Origin: JBIIUJ01 sp044340025
Lineage (GTDB): Bacteria; Pseudomonadota; Alphaproteobacteria; Caulobacterales; Aquidulcibacteraceae
Assembly (NCBI GenBank): GCA_044340025.1
Contig: JBIIUJ010000001.1
Location: 15,067 to 79,066 of the forward strand
DNA: 64,000 nt
Direction of reading: 5' to 3'
The notes under the pieces were generated by a model, which made no database searches, was not told the origin of the DNA, and saw only the letters and a list, made by a program, of their open reading frames with translations. Both the position numbers and the translations under genes were made by a program. How positions within the stretch are numbered: position 1 is the stretch's first letter; every line of letters starts with the position of its first letter. Below are positions 25,702-34,012 of the stretch, piece after piece.

Positions 25702-27366
25702 ATGCCGTTTGACGGCGTTGAACACGAAAGCATGGAATATGATGTCGTGATCGTCGGCGGCGGGCCTGCCGGCCTTGCAGCCGCCATCCGCCTGAAGCAG
25801 GTCAATCCGGATCTGTCGGTCGCCTTGCTGGAAAAGGGTTCCGAGGTTGGCGCCCATATCCTGTCTGGCGCGGTGATCGATCCCAAGGCTCTCGATGAGC
25901 TGCTGCCGGAGTGGCGCACAGCGGCAGACCGCCCTTTGACGACCGAAGTGTCAAAGGAGGAGTATCTCCTGCTGGGGCCGGCGGGCGCAATCACGATCCC
26001 GAACATGATTTTCCCGCCATGGATGAATAACCACGGCTGTTTTGTCGGTTCTCTCGGCAATGTCTGCCGCTGGCTTGGCGCTCAGGCCGAAGCCCTGGGC
26101 GTGGAAGTGTATCCCGGCTTTGCGGCGGCGGCCGTGGTTTATGACGAGACAGGCGCCGTCAAGGGCGTCCAGGTCGGCGATATGGGCGTCAACCGGGAGG
26201 GCGAAGCCAAGGCCGACTTTACGCCGGGAATAGAGATCCACGCCAAATACACCCTGATCGGGGAAGGCGTGCGCGGATCCCTCGCCAAGTCTCTGATCGG
26301 CAAGTTTGGTCTCGACGAGGGGCGCGAGCCGCAGAAGTTCGGCATTGGCCTGAAGGAAGTCTGGCGCGTTGCGCCTGAAAAGTTCAAACCCGGCTTCGTG
26401 CAGCACAGCTTTGGCTGGCCGCTCGACTGGAAGACCGGCGGCGGGTCGTTCCTTTACCATTTTGGCGACGGGCTGGTCTCCGTCGGCTATGTGGTCCACC
26501 TGAACTACAAGAACCCGTATCTGTCGCCGTTCGACGAGTTTCAGCGCTTCAAGCAGCATCACACCGTGCGCGACACGTTCGAGGGCGGGGAGCGGCTGTC
26601 CTATGGTGCGCGCGCGATCACCGAGGGGGGCTATCAGTCGATCCCGAAACTGACGTTCCCGGGCGGCGCGCTGATCGGCTGCTCTGCCGGGTTTGTGAAC
26701 GTGCCGCGCATCAAGGGCAGCCACAATGCGATGAAGAGCGGCATGCTCGCCGCCGAGGCGGTGGCCGCCGCCATCGCCGAGGGACGAACCCGCGACACGG
26801 TGGAGGCCTATTCGGACGCGTTTGAAGACAGCTGGGTCGCTCACGAATTGCGCCAGGTGCGCAATGTGAAGCCGCTGCTTTCAAGGCACGGCACGCTTCT
26901 GGGGCTGGCCCTTGGCGGGATCGATATGTGGTGCACCACGCTGTTTGGCGGTTGGTCGCCGTTCGGCACCCAGCGCCACGGCAAGACCGACGCCGCCAGC
27001 ACCCAGCCCGCCGCGTCGCACAAGCCGATCGACTATCCCAAGCCCGACGGCGTGGTGAGCTTCGACAAGCTCTCCTCGGTCTTTCTGTCGAACACCAATC
27101 ATGAAGAAGACCAGCCGGTTCACCTGAAGGTGGCCGACCTGGCGCTGCAGAAATCAAGCGAACTGGGCGTCTATGCCGGCCCGTCCAACCGGTATTGCCC
27201 GGCGGGCGTTTATGAGTGGCTCGGCGATACCGATGCGGACCGGCGGTTCCAGATCAACGCGCAGAACTGCGTCCACTGCAAAACCTGCGACATCAAGGAC
27301 CCCAATCAGAACATCAACTGGACGACGCCGCAGGGCGGCGAGGGGCCAATCTATCAGAACATGTAG
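25702..27366 (+). CDS. etfD: Electron transfer flavoprotein-ubiquinone oxidoreductase
   Basis: A membrane-associated flavoprotein of 554 residues passing electrons from ETF (reduced by acyl-CoA dehydrogenases) to ubiquinone. The FAD-binding VVIVGGGPAGLAAAIRLKQ is near residue 16. The quinone/FAD segment has GAHILSGAVIDPKALDELLP near 50 and LIGCSAGFVNVPRIKGSHNA near 330. The C-terminal 4Fe-4S site is visible as RYCPAGVYEW plus NCVHCKTCDIKDP. ATG 25702 has AGGAGG at seven bases. It stands alone here, but the beta-oxidation genes at 39-47 kb would be its electron source. Confidence 0.95.
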   Translation: MPFDGVEHESMEYDVVIVGGGPAGLAAAIRLKQVNPDLSVALLEKGSEVGAHILSGAVIDPKALDELLPEWRTAADRPLTTEVSKEEYLLLGPAGAITIPNMIFPPWMNNHGCFVGSLGNVCRWLGAQAEALGVEVYPGFAAAAVVYDETGAVKGVQVGDMGVNREGEAKADFTPGIEIHAKYTLIGEGVRGSLAKSLIGKFGLDEGREPQKFGIGLKEVWRVAPEKFKPGFVQHSFGWPLDWKTGGGSFLYHFGDGLVSVGYVVHLNYKNPYLSPFDEFQRFKQHHTVRDTFEGGERLSYGARAITEGGYQSIPKLTFPGGALIGCSAGFVNVPRIKGSHNAMKSGMLAAEAVAAAIAEGRTRDTVEAYSDAFEDSWVAHELRQVRNVKPLLSRHGTLLGLALGGIDMWCTTLFGGWSPFGTQRHGKTDAASTQPAASHKPIDYPKPDGVVSFDKLSSVFLSNTNHEEDQPVHLKVADLALQKSSELGVYAGPSNRYCPAGVYEWLGDTDADRRFQINAQNCVHCKTCDIKDPNQNINWTTPQGGEGPIYQNM

Positions 27367-27423
27367 TCCGGCGGGTCGGCATGCCCGGCTTGGCAGGCCG
27401 GCGCGCCCGTGAAAAGGTCTGAT

Positions 27424-29154
27424 ATGCGTCGCCTCGCTGGTCTTTGCCTCCTCGCCGTCCTCCCGCTCGGGCTGGCCTCCTGCGCAAGCCTGGCCGAGCC
27501 CGCAGCCCCGCCTGACCCGGCGGCGGCCCAGGCCGCGCTCTGGCGCGCCGCGGTGGCAGGCCGCTATGCCGAGCGGCTGCAGGAGCCGGGCAGGGGCGCA
27601 GTCTATTACGAGCGGGCGCTTGTCGCGTTCCCTGAGCGCGAGGCGCTTCGCGGCCGTGCGATCGAAGAGCGCGTCGCCAATGGCGATGTGGAGGCCGCGG
27701 CGGCTTTGGCGCGCGGCGTTTCAGGCCGGCCTGAAGGATTGGCTGCGCTGGCGCTGGCGGCCGATTTCGCGGCGCGTGGCGACTGGGCGAAGGCCCGTGC
27801 GCTCACAGAGGGCCGTCGCTTCGGGCAGGCGGCCGATATCGCCGCCCGGTTCAGCGAGGCCTGGTCGTTTGCAGCTCAAGGCAAGCCAGCCGAGGCCGCC
27901 GCGACCGCGGCGGCCGTGTCGCCCGGCTTGCCCGTGCTGCGCCGGATCGTGCGGGTGCAGGAGGCGGGCTTGCTGGCCGCGCTTGGCCGCACCGAAAGCG
28001 CAGAGGCCCTTTATGCGCGGACCTGGGCGGAGGGCGCGCGCTTCGCGGTGGGTCTGGATGCCTATGGCGCTCTTCTGGAGCGCAGCGGCGCGCGTGAACG
28101 CGCGCTCGCGCTCTACGATAGCTTTCTTGCAGAACAGCCGGATAACCCCACAATAAATGAAGCCCGCTCGCGATATCTCTCAGGTCGTCAACCGCCGCCT
28201 GTGACGCCGGCCCAGGGCCTGGCCCGCGTCTATTTCGCCCTCGGCTCAGCCATCGCGGCACAGGGCGACGCCAGCGATGCTGTGGCCTATCTGCAGATGG
28301 CGTTGCGACTGGACCCAGAATTTCTTGCCGCGCGCGCCGCTCTTGGGGATGCGCTCGCAATGAGCGGCCGGCAGCGTGATGCGCTGGCGATCTATGCTGG
28401 CGTGCCCGCCAAATCGCCTTATGCCGCGATGACGCGGGCGGATATGGCCTATCTGTTGCAGCAGCAGGGCCGCGCGGGCGCCGCGATCGACATGCTTGAT
28501 GCCGCCTATGCCGCCACGGGCGCGCGGCGGGTCTTGCTCGCCAAGGGCGACGTCTTGCGGGCAGAACGCCGATACGCCGAAGCGGAAGCGGTGTTTGATC
28601 AGGCGATGCAGACAGGCGGCGCACAGGAAGCGCGCGCGGACTGGCGTCTCTATTTCGCGCGTGGCGCTCTGCGCGAACGCACGGGACGCTGGCAGGAGGC
28701 CGAAGCCGATCTGAAGCGCGCTCTGGAGCTCTCGCCCGATCAGCCCGACGTCGCCAACTATCTCGCCTACACCTGGGTGGAAATGGGCGTGAATGTCGAT
28801 CAGGCGCTCGAAATGCTGCGCAAAGCCGTGGCCCAGCGTCCCCGCTCTGGTCCCATCATCGACAGCCTCGGCTGGGCGCTGTTCAAGCTCGGCCGATACG
28901 AGGAGGCGCTCGTCTATCTCGAGCGGGCCATTGCCCTTTCGCCGGGCGATGTGGAGATCAACGACCACTTGGGCGACCTCTATTGGCGGCTCGGCCGGGA
29001 GCGGGAGGCGCGGTTTCAGTGGGCGCGCGCGCTGACGCTGGATCCGCCCGATGACGACCGCGCCCTGATCCGCCAGAAGCTTGAACAGGGCCTTCCGCCG
29101 AAAGCGCCCCCCACCTCGGCTCACGCCCATGTCGCCCAATCCGCCGGGCGCTGA
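27424..29154 (+). CDS. TPR-repeat lipoprotein
   Basis: A 576-residue protein with a lipoprotein signal (RRLAGLCLLAVLPLGLASCA; lipobox LASC, lipidated Cys near residue 20), so probably outer-membrane or periplasmic. The mature part is a run of tetratricopeptide-like helix pairs, clearest in the second half: ALYDSFLAEQPDNPTINEAR, AVAYLQMALRLDPEFLAARA, EADLKRALELSPDQPDVANY, EALVYLERAIALSPGDVEIN. TPR scaffolds bind partner proteins; the partner is unknown. ATG 27424 follows AAAGG; a GTG at 27409 is possible. The 3' end overlaps ispE by 26 bases. Confidence 0.87.
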   Translation: MRRLAGLCLLAVLPLGLASCASLAEPAAPPDPAAAQAALWRAAVAGRYAERLQEPGRGAVYYERALVAFPEREALRGRAIEERVANGDVEAAAALARGVSGRPEGLAALALAADFAARGDWAKARALTEGRRFGQAADIAARFSEAWSFAAQGKPAEAAATAAAVSPGLPVLRRIVRVQEAGLLAALGRTESAEALYARTWAEGARFAVGLDAYGALLERSGARERALALYDSFLAEQPDNPTINEARSRYLSGRQPPPVTPAQGLARVYFALGSAIAAQGDASDAVAYLQMALRLDPEFLAARAALGDALAMSGRQRDALAIYAGVPAKSPYAAMTRADMAYLLQQQGRAGAAIDMLDAAYAATGARRVLLAKGDVLRAERRYAEAEAVFDQAMQTGGAQEARADWRLYFARGALRERTGRWQEAEADLKRALELSPDQPDVANYLAYTWVEMGVNVDQALEMLRKAVAQRPRSGPIIDSLGWALFKLGRYEEALVYLERAIALSPGDVEINDHLGDLYWRLGREREARFQWARALTLDPPDDDRALIRQKLEQGLPPKAPPTSAHAHVAQSAGR

Positions 29155-30031
29155 AGAGCGCGCCCCAGCAAAGATCAATCTCTACCTTCATGTCGGGCCG
29201 CCGCAGGCGGACGGACGCCATCCGCTCGATAGTCTGGTGGTGTTTGCCGATGTGGGCGATGTGCTGGCCTGGGCCCCGGATGAAGACTTCGGGTTCGAGA
29301 TCATGGGTCCACAGGCGGCGGGCCTCAGCGCGGGCGATGATAATCTGGTGGTTCGCGCCGCACGCTTGCTGTCCCAGCAGCTTGGGCGCCCGCTGACGGG
29401 CAGATTGACGCTGCGCAAGCATCTGCCGGTGGCCTCCGGGATCGGGGGGGGCTCGGCCGATGCAGGGGCGGCGTTGCGCTTGCTGGATCGGGTCTGGAAG
29501 GCGGGCGTGCCGCTGCAAGAACTCGCGCGCCTGTCTGAGCCTCTTGGCGGCGATGTGCCGGTCTGCGTGATGGGCGTGCCGGCGATCATGCAGGGCGGCG
29601 GCGAACGATTGCTGCCCGCGCCTCTTTTGCCTGATCTCAACGCGGTGCTGGTCAATCCGCTGATTCCCGCGCCGACAGGCCCGGTCTTTCAGGCCTATGA
29701 TGGGCTCGGCGTCGCGCCCGAGCTTGTGTTGCGCGCCTTTCCACAGTGTGGGTCGTCGATGTCTGCCATTCAGGCTCTCAAGAGCCGCCGCAATGATCTG
29801 GAGGCCGCCGCGCGCTCGCTCGTGCCGGTGATCGGGGAGGTGCTGGAGGTCTTGCGCGCGCAGGCAGGCGTGCGACTGGCGCGGATGTCGGGCTCGGGGG
29901 CGACCTGCTTTGCGGTGTTTGAGACAGCGCTCGCAGCGCGCGCGGCCGCCAACGTCATCAGCGCCGCGCACCCTGCATGGTGGACGGTGGCGACGCGGCT
30001 GATGGGTCACAGCGGGCTGGGGCGGCGATGA
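29129..30031 (+). CDS. ispE: 4-diphosphocytidyl-2-C-methyl-D-erythritol kinase
   Basis: A GHMP kinase of 300 residues that phosphorylates CDP-methylerythritol in the MEP route to isoprenoids. The N-terminal APAKINLYLHVGPPQADGRH carries the catalytic/substrate Lys. The ATP loop is LPVASGIGGGSADAGAALRL near residue 104, LGGDVPVCVMGVPAIMQGGG near 148 holds the catalytic Asp, and MSGSGATCFAVF near 252 is the third GHMP motif. ATG 29129 lies inside the end of the TPR gene; the stop overlaps the next ATG as ATGA. Confidence 0.95.
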   Translation: MSPNPPGAEERAPAKINLYLHVGPPQADGRHPLDSLVVFADVGDVLAWAPDEDFGFEIMGPQAAGLSAGDDNLVVRAARLLSQQLGRPLTGRLTLRKHLPVASGIGGGSADAGAALRLLDRVWKAGVPLQELARLSEPLGGDVPVCVMGVPAIMQGGGERLLPAPLLPDLNAVLVNPLIPAPTGPVFQAYDGLGVAPELVLRAFPQCGSSMSAIQALKSRRNDLEAAARSLVPVIGEVLEVLRAQAGVRLARMSGSGATCFAVFETALAARAAANVISAAHPAWWTVATRLMGHSGLGRR

Positions 30032-31098
30032 GCGCCGGTGTGATCGCGCTCGGCGCGGCGATCCTTGCGATGGGCGTGCTTTCCGCCTGGCTTGCTGGTC
30101 GGCTGGCCAGGGCGGCTGGCGTCGCTGATGCGCCAGATGGCGGGCACAAGGCCCATCTCCGCCCCGTGCCGACGCTGGGCGGTCTGGCCATGGCGCTGGG
30201 CTTTGGGCTTTCGCTCTCGGGCTTGCTGCTGCTGCAGGGCTTCACCGAGGGCTGGCGCCTGCCGCCGGGGGCTCTGCGCGACCTTGTCGGGGTTGTCGGG
30301 CTCTGTGCGGGCCTGTTGGCGCTTGGACTTCTGGATGATCTGTTCGACCTGCCAGCCAAGTTCAAGGCGGCCATGATCGCCGCGCTTGGTCTCGCATTCG
30401 CCAGCCTGTTTGCAACCGTTGACCGGCTGCCGCTCACATCCGAAATCGGCCTTCAGCTGAATGGCTTCGGCGCCATCGTCGGCACGGCGCTGTGGATTTT
30501 CGTCCTGTCCAACACCGTCAATTTCATCGATGGGTCGGATGGTCTGGCGGCAGGCGCCACTGGGGTCGGGCTGGTCGGCCTTGCGGTGGTGGCCGGCATG
30601 GCCGGCAGCGCTGCCGCACTGATGCTGGCGCTTGCGGGAGTTTCGGCCTGCCTTGGCTTTCTCGCCCTCAATCGACCTCCCGCCAGCCTCTATGCAGGCG
30701 ATGCCGGCGCGCTTTTTCTGGGCGGTCTGGCCGCCGGCGCGGCCATCCTGGCGGTGAAGGACGGCGCGGCGCCCTACGCTGTCGCGCTGTGCTTTCTGCC
30801 GATGCTGGCGGACGTGTTGCTGACGCTTTTCTTCCGCTGGCGAAAGCGCCGCGCGCTTCTGTCCGGCCACCGCGAGCATCACTATCAGATCGCCCGCCGG
30901 GCAGGGGTGTCAGCCGGCATGGTGGCGGCGGGTTATGCCGCGCTTGCCGCGCATTGTGCGCTGTGTGCGGCGGCGGGCAGCCTGTTTGGACCCGCCGGCG
31001 CTCTTGTCGCCCTGATCGGAAATTCCCTGGTCCTGGTCTATGTCTCGATCAAGACGCGCGCTTACGCCGCTGGCGTGGGGCTCGACACCCCGGTCTGA
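30028..31098 (+). CDS. MraY/WecA-type undecaprenyl-phosphate glycosyl-1-phosphate transferase
   Basis: A polytopic membrane enzyme of 356 residues, glycosyltransferase family 4, transferring a sugar-1-phosphate from UDP-sugar to undecaprenyl phosphate. Diagnostic motifs are HKAHLRPVPTLGG near residue 36, the Mg-binding LLDDLFDLPAKFKA near 103 and NTVNFIDGSDGLAAGATG near 165. The HHYQIARR segment near 283 is typical of the WecA/RfE branch, so it probably starts O-antigen, capsule or holdfast-type glycan synthesis rather than being MraY. It is coupled to ispE by ATGA; both work on isoprenoid chemistry. Its 3' end overlaps the convergent SDR gene by 37 bases. Confidence 0.9.
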   Translation: MSAGVIALGAAILAMGVLSAWLAGRLARAAGVADAPDGGHKAHLRPVPTLGGLAMALGFGLSLSGLLLLQGFTEGWRLPPGALRDLVGVVGLCAGLLALGLLDDLFDLPAKFKAAMIAALGLAFASLFATVDRLPLTSEIGLQLNGFGAIVGTALWIFVLSNTVNFIDGSDGLAAGATGVGLVGLAVVAGMAGSAAALMLALAGVSACLGFLALNRPPASLYAGDAGALFLGGLAAGAAILAVKDGAAPYAVALCFLPMLADVLLTLFFRWRKRRALLSGHREHHYQIARRAGVSAGMVAAGYAALAAHCALCAAAGSLFGPAGALVALIGNSLVLVYVSIKTRAYAAGVGLDTPV

Positions 31099-31844
31099 GC
31101 CGCCGCCCAGGCCTTGAAATCTTCAGTTTCCCGAAACGACAGCACCTGACCTGTCGTGCCCCAACCGGCCGCCAGCATCCGCACGATCATGGGCGCAAGC
31201 GCCTCCGGCCGCGGCAGGCTGGCTGGATCTTCGCCCGGAAACGCCTCGGCCCGCATGCGTGTGGCGACACCCCCCGGGTTGAGAAGGTTCACCCGCATGC
31301 CGAGAAAGTCCGTCTCGGCCGCGTAGGATTTCACGAGCGCTTCAAGGCCCGCCTTGGATGCCGCATACGGCCCCCAGAACGCACGCGCATCCGTCGCCAC
31401 GTTCGAGGTCACAAAGAGCGCCCGCGCCGGCGCGCGCCCCGCGGGGCTGGCCGCCCGCATCAGCGGATCGAGAGACCGGATCAGCCTGTAGGCCGCTGTC
31501 AGATTGGTCGCGATCACATTGTCCCAGGTCTGGGGACGCACATGGCCCACCGGCGACAGACCGCCCAGAACGCCTGCTGCAACCAGCAGCGCATCGATCC
31601 GGCCATGACGTTCGAACAAAGCCGCGCCAAGCTGATCGATCGCCGCCCCATCTTTCAGATCGAGCGGGACCAGCGTGAGGGACTGACCGCCGGCGCGCGC
31701 CTGATCGTCGAGCGCCTCCAACGCTTTCTGACTGCGCGCGCAGGCGATGACGCGATAGCCCGCCTTGGCCAGCGCCAGCGCGCCAGCTGCGCCAATCCCG
31801 CGCGAGGCGCCAGCGACCACGCAGACAGGAGCATCAGACGTCAT
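31062..31844 (-). CDS. Short-chain dehydrogenase/reductase
   Basis: A 260-residue SDR. The NAD(P)-binding motif is VCVVAGASRGIGAAGALALA at residues 7-26. ACARSQ suggests preference for NADPH. The active site has Ser in LFVTSNVATDA and YAASKAGLEALVK (Tyr/Lys). The C-terminal NPGGVATRMRAEAFPGEDPA resembles the SDR often found downstream of purF in Alphaproteobacteria. Substrate unknown. ATG 31844 lies eight bases beyond the purF stop, so it is the last gene of the radA-cvpA-purF unit. The tail overlaps the convergent glycosyltransferase. Confidence 0.88.
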   Translation of the reverse strand: MTSDAPVCVVAGASRGIGAAGALALAKAGYRVIACARSQKALEALDDQARAGGQSLTLVPLDLKDGAAIDQLGAALFERHGRIDALLVAAGVLGGLSPVGHVRPQTWDNVIATNLTAAYRLIRSLDPLMRAASPAGRAPARALFVTSNVATDARAFWGPYAASKAGLEALVKSYAAETDFLGMRVNLLNPGGVATRMRAEAFPGEDPASLPRPEALAPMIVRMLAAGWGTTGQVLSFRETEDFKAWAAAQTGVSSPTPAA

Positions 31845-31852
31845 GGCGCGCC

Positions 31853-33379
31853 TCAGACGTCGGCGAGCAGCGAGAGCTGCGGTTCGCTGCGCGTAGACTG
31901 AGCGCGCTCGTAATCGACGAGCCGCGTCGGGTAATCGCCGGTGAAGCAGTGATCGGTGAAGGCAGGCCTGAACGGATCGCGCGGCGCAGCCTCCATCGCG
32001 GCGTAGAGGCCTTCCACAGAAAGGAAGCCGAGCGAATCGCTGCCCAGCATCTGTGTCATGGCCGCGAGATCGAAATTGGCCGCCATCAGCTGCTTCTGAT
32101 CCGGCATGTCGATGCCGTAGAAGTCCGGATGCAGGATTGGCGGGCTCGCCGAGCGCAAATGCACCTCGGCGGCGCCCGCTTCGCGCACCAGTTGCACGAT
32201 TTTCTTCGAGGTCGTTCCGCGCACGATGCTGTCGTCCACGAGCAGCACCCGCTTGCCTTCGACCAGTCGACGGTTGGCCGAATGCTTGAGCCGCACGCCA
32301 AAGGCGCGGATCGTCTGGGTGGGCTCGATGAAGGTGCGGCCCACATAGTGATTGCGCACAATCCCCAGTTCGAACGGGATGCCGGAAGCCTCCGCAAAGC
32401 CCAGAGCGGCCGGCACGCCGGAATCGGGCACAGGCACGACGAGGTCCACGTCGGCGGGATGTTCTTCCGCAAGCCGCCGTCCCATCGCCTTGCGCACCGC
32501 ATAGACCGAACGGCCGTTCACGATGGAATCGGGCCGAGCGAAATAGACGTACTCGAACAGGCAGGGTCGAGCGGGCGTCGCGGGGAAGGGGCGCAGGCTT
32601 TCCACCCCGGCGTCCGAGATCACCACGATCTCGCCATTCTCGATGTCGCGGACGAACTTTGCGCCGATCATGTCCAGCGCGCAGGTTTCCGACGCAAGGA
32701 TCGGCTTGCCATCGAGATCGCCCAGCACCAGCGGCCGGATGCCCAGCGGGTCCCGGGCGCCGATCAGCTTGCCATTGGTGAGACACACCAGCGCATATGC
32801 GCCTTCGATCTGGTCGAGCGCATCGATGAACCGATCGATCACCTTCGAGCGCTTCGAGCGCGCGATAAGTTGAAGAATCACCTCGGTATCGGAGGTGGAC
32901 TGGAAGATGGCGCCCTGCTCCACAAGACGCTCGCGCAGGGCGCGCGCATTGGTCAGGTTGCCATTATGGCCCACGGCGAACCCGCCAAGCTGCAGGTCTG
33001 CAAACAGGGGCTGCACGTTGCGCAGCACTGTGGCGCCCTGTGTGGCGTATCGGACATGGCCAATCGCGCCGGCGCCCGGCAGCCGTTTCAGCAGGTCCGG
33101 GCCGGTGAAGTGATCGCCCACGAGGCCCATATGCCGCTCGACATGGAAACTTGCGCCATCAAACGCGGCGATGCCGCATCCTTCCTGGCCGCGATGCTGA
33201 AGCGCATGCAGGCCCAGCGCGGTCAGGACCGCCGCCTCCGGGTGGCCCCAGACCCCGAACACGCCGCATTCCTCGCGAAAGCGGTCGGTCTCGGCGTCAA
33301 ACACCGCAAACGGGTCGGGCGGAAGAAAGTCCTGGCTCATCGGCGTCGTGTCCCAGTCCTTTGCGCGCCCGGTCAGCAT
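31853..33379 (-). CDS. purF: Amidophosphoribosyltransferase
   Basis: This enzyme makes phosphoribosylamine from PRPP and glutamine, the first step of de novo purine synthesis. It is an N-terminal nucleophile glutaminase: Cys in REECGVFGVWGHPEA becomes the free N-terminus after propeptide removal. The HALQHRGQEGCGIAAFDG block follows, and the PRPP-binding loop is RVLLVDDSIVRGTTSKKIVQ near residue 370. Two starts are possible, ATG 33379 (508 residues, five bases from the cvpA stop) and ATG 33340 (495 residues); neither has a strong ribosome site. It lies in the conserved cvpA-purF arrangement. Confidence 0.96.
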   Translation of the reverse strand: MLTGRAKDWDTTPMSQDFLPPDPFAVFDAETDRFREECGVFGVWGHPEAAVLTALGLHALQHRGQEGCGIAAFDGASFHVERHMGLVGDHFTGPDLLKRLPGAGAIGHVRYATQGATVLRNVQPLFADLQLGGFAVGHNGNLTNARALRERLVEQGAIFQSTSDTEVILQLIARSKRSKVIDRFIDALDQIEGAYALVCLTNGKLIGARDPLGIRPLVLGDLDGKPILASETCALDMIGAKFVRDIENGEIVVISDAGVESLRPFPATPARPCLFEYVYFARPDSIVNGRSVYAVRKAMGRRLAEEHPADVDLVVPVPDSGVPAALGFAEASGIPFELGIVRNHYVGRTFIEPTQTIRAFGVRLKHSANRRLVEGKRVLLVDDSIVRGTTSKKIVQLVREAGAAEVHLRSASPPILHPDFYGIDMPDQKQLMAANFDLAAMTQMLGSDSLGFLSVEGLYAAMEAAPRDPFRPAFTDHCFTGDYPTRLVDYERAQSTRSEPQLSLLADV

Positions 33380-33384
33380 GATCG

Positions 33385-33999
33385 CTAGCCGCCGGATGCT
33401 TGGTTCATAAGCTGATCTAGGCGTTCGCGATCGCGGGATGAATAGCCGCTCTCGGCTTCTGTCCCTTCTGCGGCCTTTTGCTCCGGAACCGGCTCATTGT
33501 CAGCGCTCTCCAGCGCAAGCGGGCTTCCCTCGGGCGCAAGGCTCGTCAGGGCCTCTGCGGTGAGGGCGGTCACAGGATAAAGCTGGGCTTCGGTCAGCCA
33601 GGCCGGCAGCTTGTCGGGCGGGGTCGCAGCGCGCAGGACCATCACCGCGACCGCCACGATCAGAAGCCCGCGGGCCAGGCCGAACAAGCCGCCGGCGGTT
33701 CGGTCCAGCATGCCGACCGCCTGGCTCTGGTGGATCAGATTGTGAAGCTGGATCGTGATCATCGTGACGATCACATAGACGATGAAAAACAGGCCCAAAC
33801 CGGTCGCCACAGTCGCCAGCCAATCGGTTTCGATCCAGCCGCCCACGATCGGACGCGCGAGTGGATAGCCGTAGAGCGCCGCCGCGCCGCCTGCGATCAG
33901 GGCGGCGATCGAAAACACTTCGCGAACAAACCCGCGCGCGAAGGCAAGCAGGCCCGAGACGCCCAGAATCGCCAAAGTCGTGACATCGAAGGCGGTCAT
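33385..33999 (-). CDS. cvpA: CvpA family membrane protein
   Basis: A 204-residue inner-membrane protein with four hydrophobic segments (VTTLAILGVSGLLAFARGFV, EVFSIAALIAGGAAALYGYP, GLGLFFIVYVIVTMITI, GLLIVAVAVMVL). The conserved RTAGGLFGLARG lies before the last segment. CvpA is needed for colicin V production in E. coli and is generally linked to envelope homeostasis; its exact role is unsettled. The C-terminal ~50 residues are charged. It precedes purF by five bases and follows radA by 13, so it is clearly in the same transcription unit. Confidence 0.92.
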   Translation of the reverse strand: MTAFDVTTLAILGVSGLLAFARGFVREVFSIAALIAGGAAALYGYPLARPIVGGWIETDWLATVATGLGLFFIVYVIVTMITIQLHNLIHQSQAVGMLDRTAGGLFGLARGLLIVAVAVMVLRAATPPDKLPAWLTEAQLYPVTALTAEALTSLAPEGSPLALESADNEPVPEQKAAEGTEAESGYSSRDRERLDQLMNQASGG

Positions 34000-34012
34000 G
34001 GCGATGTGTGTC

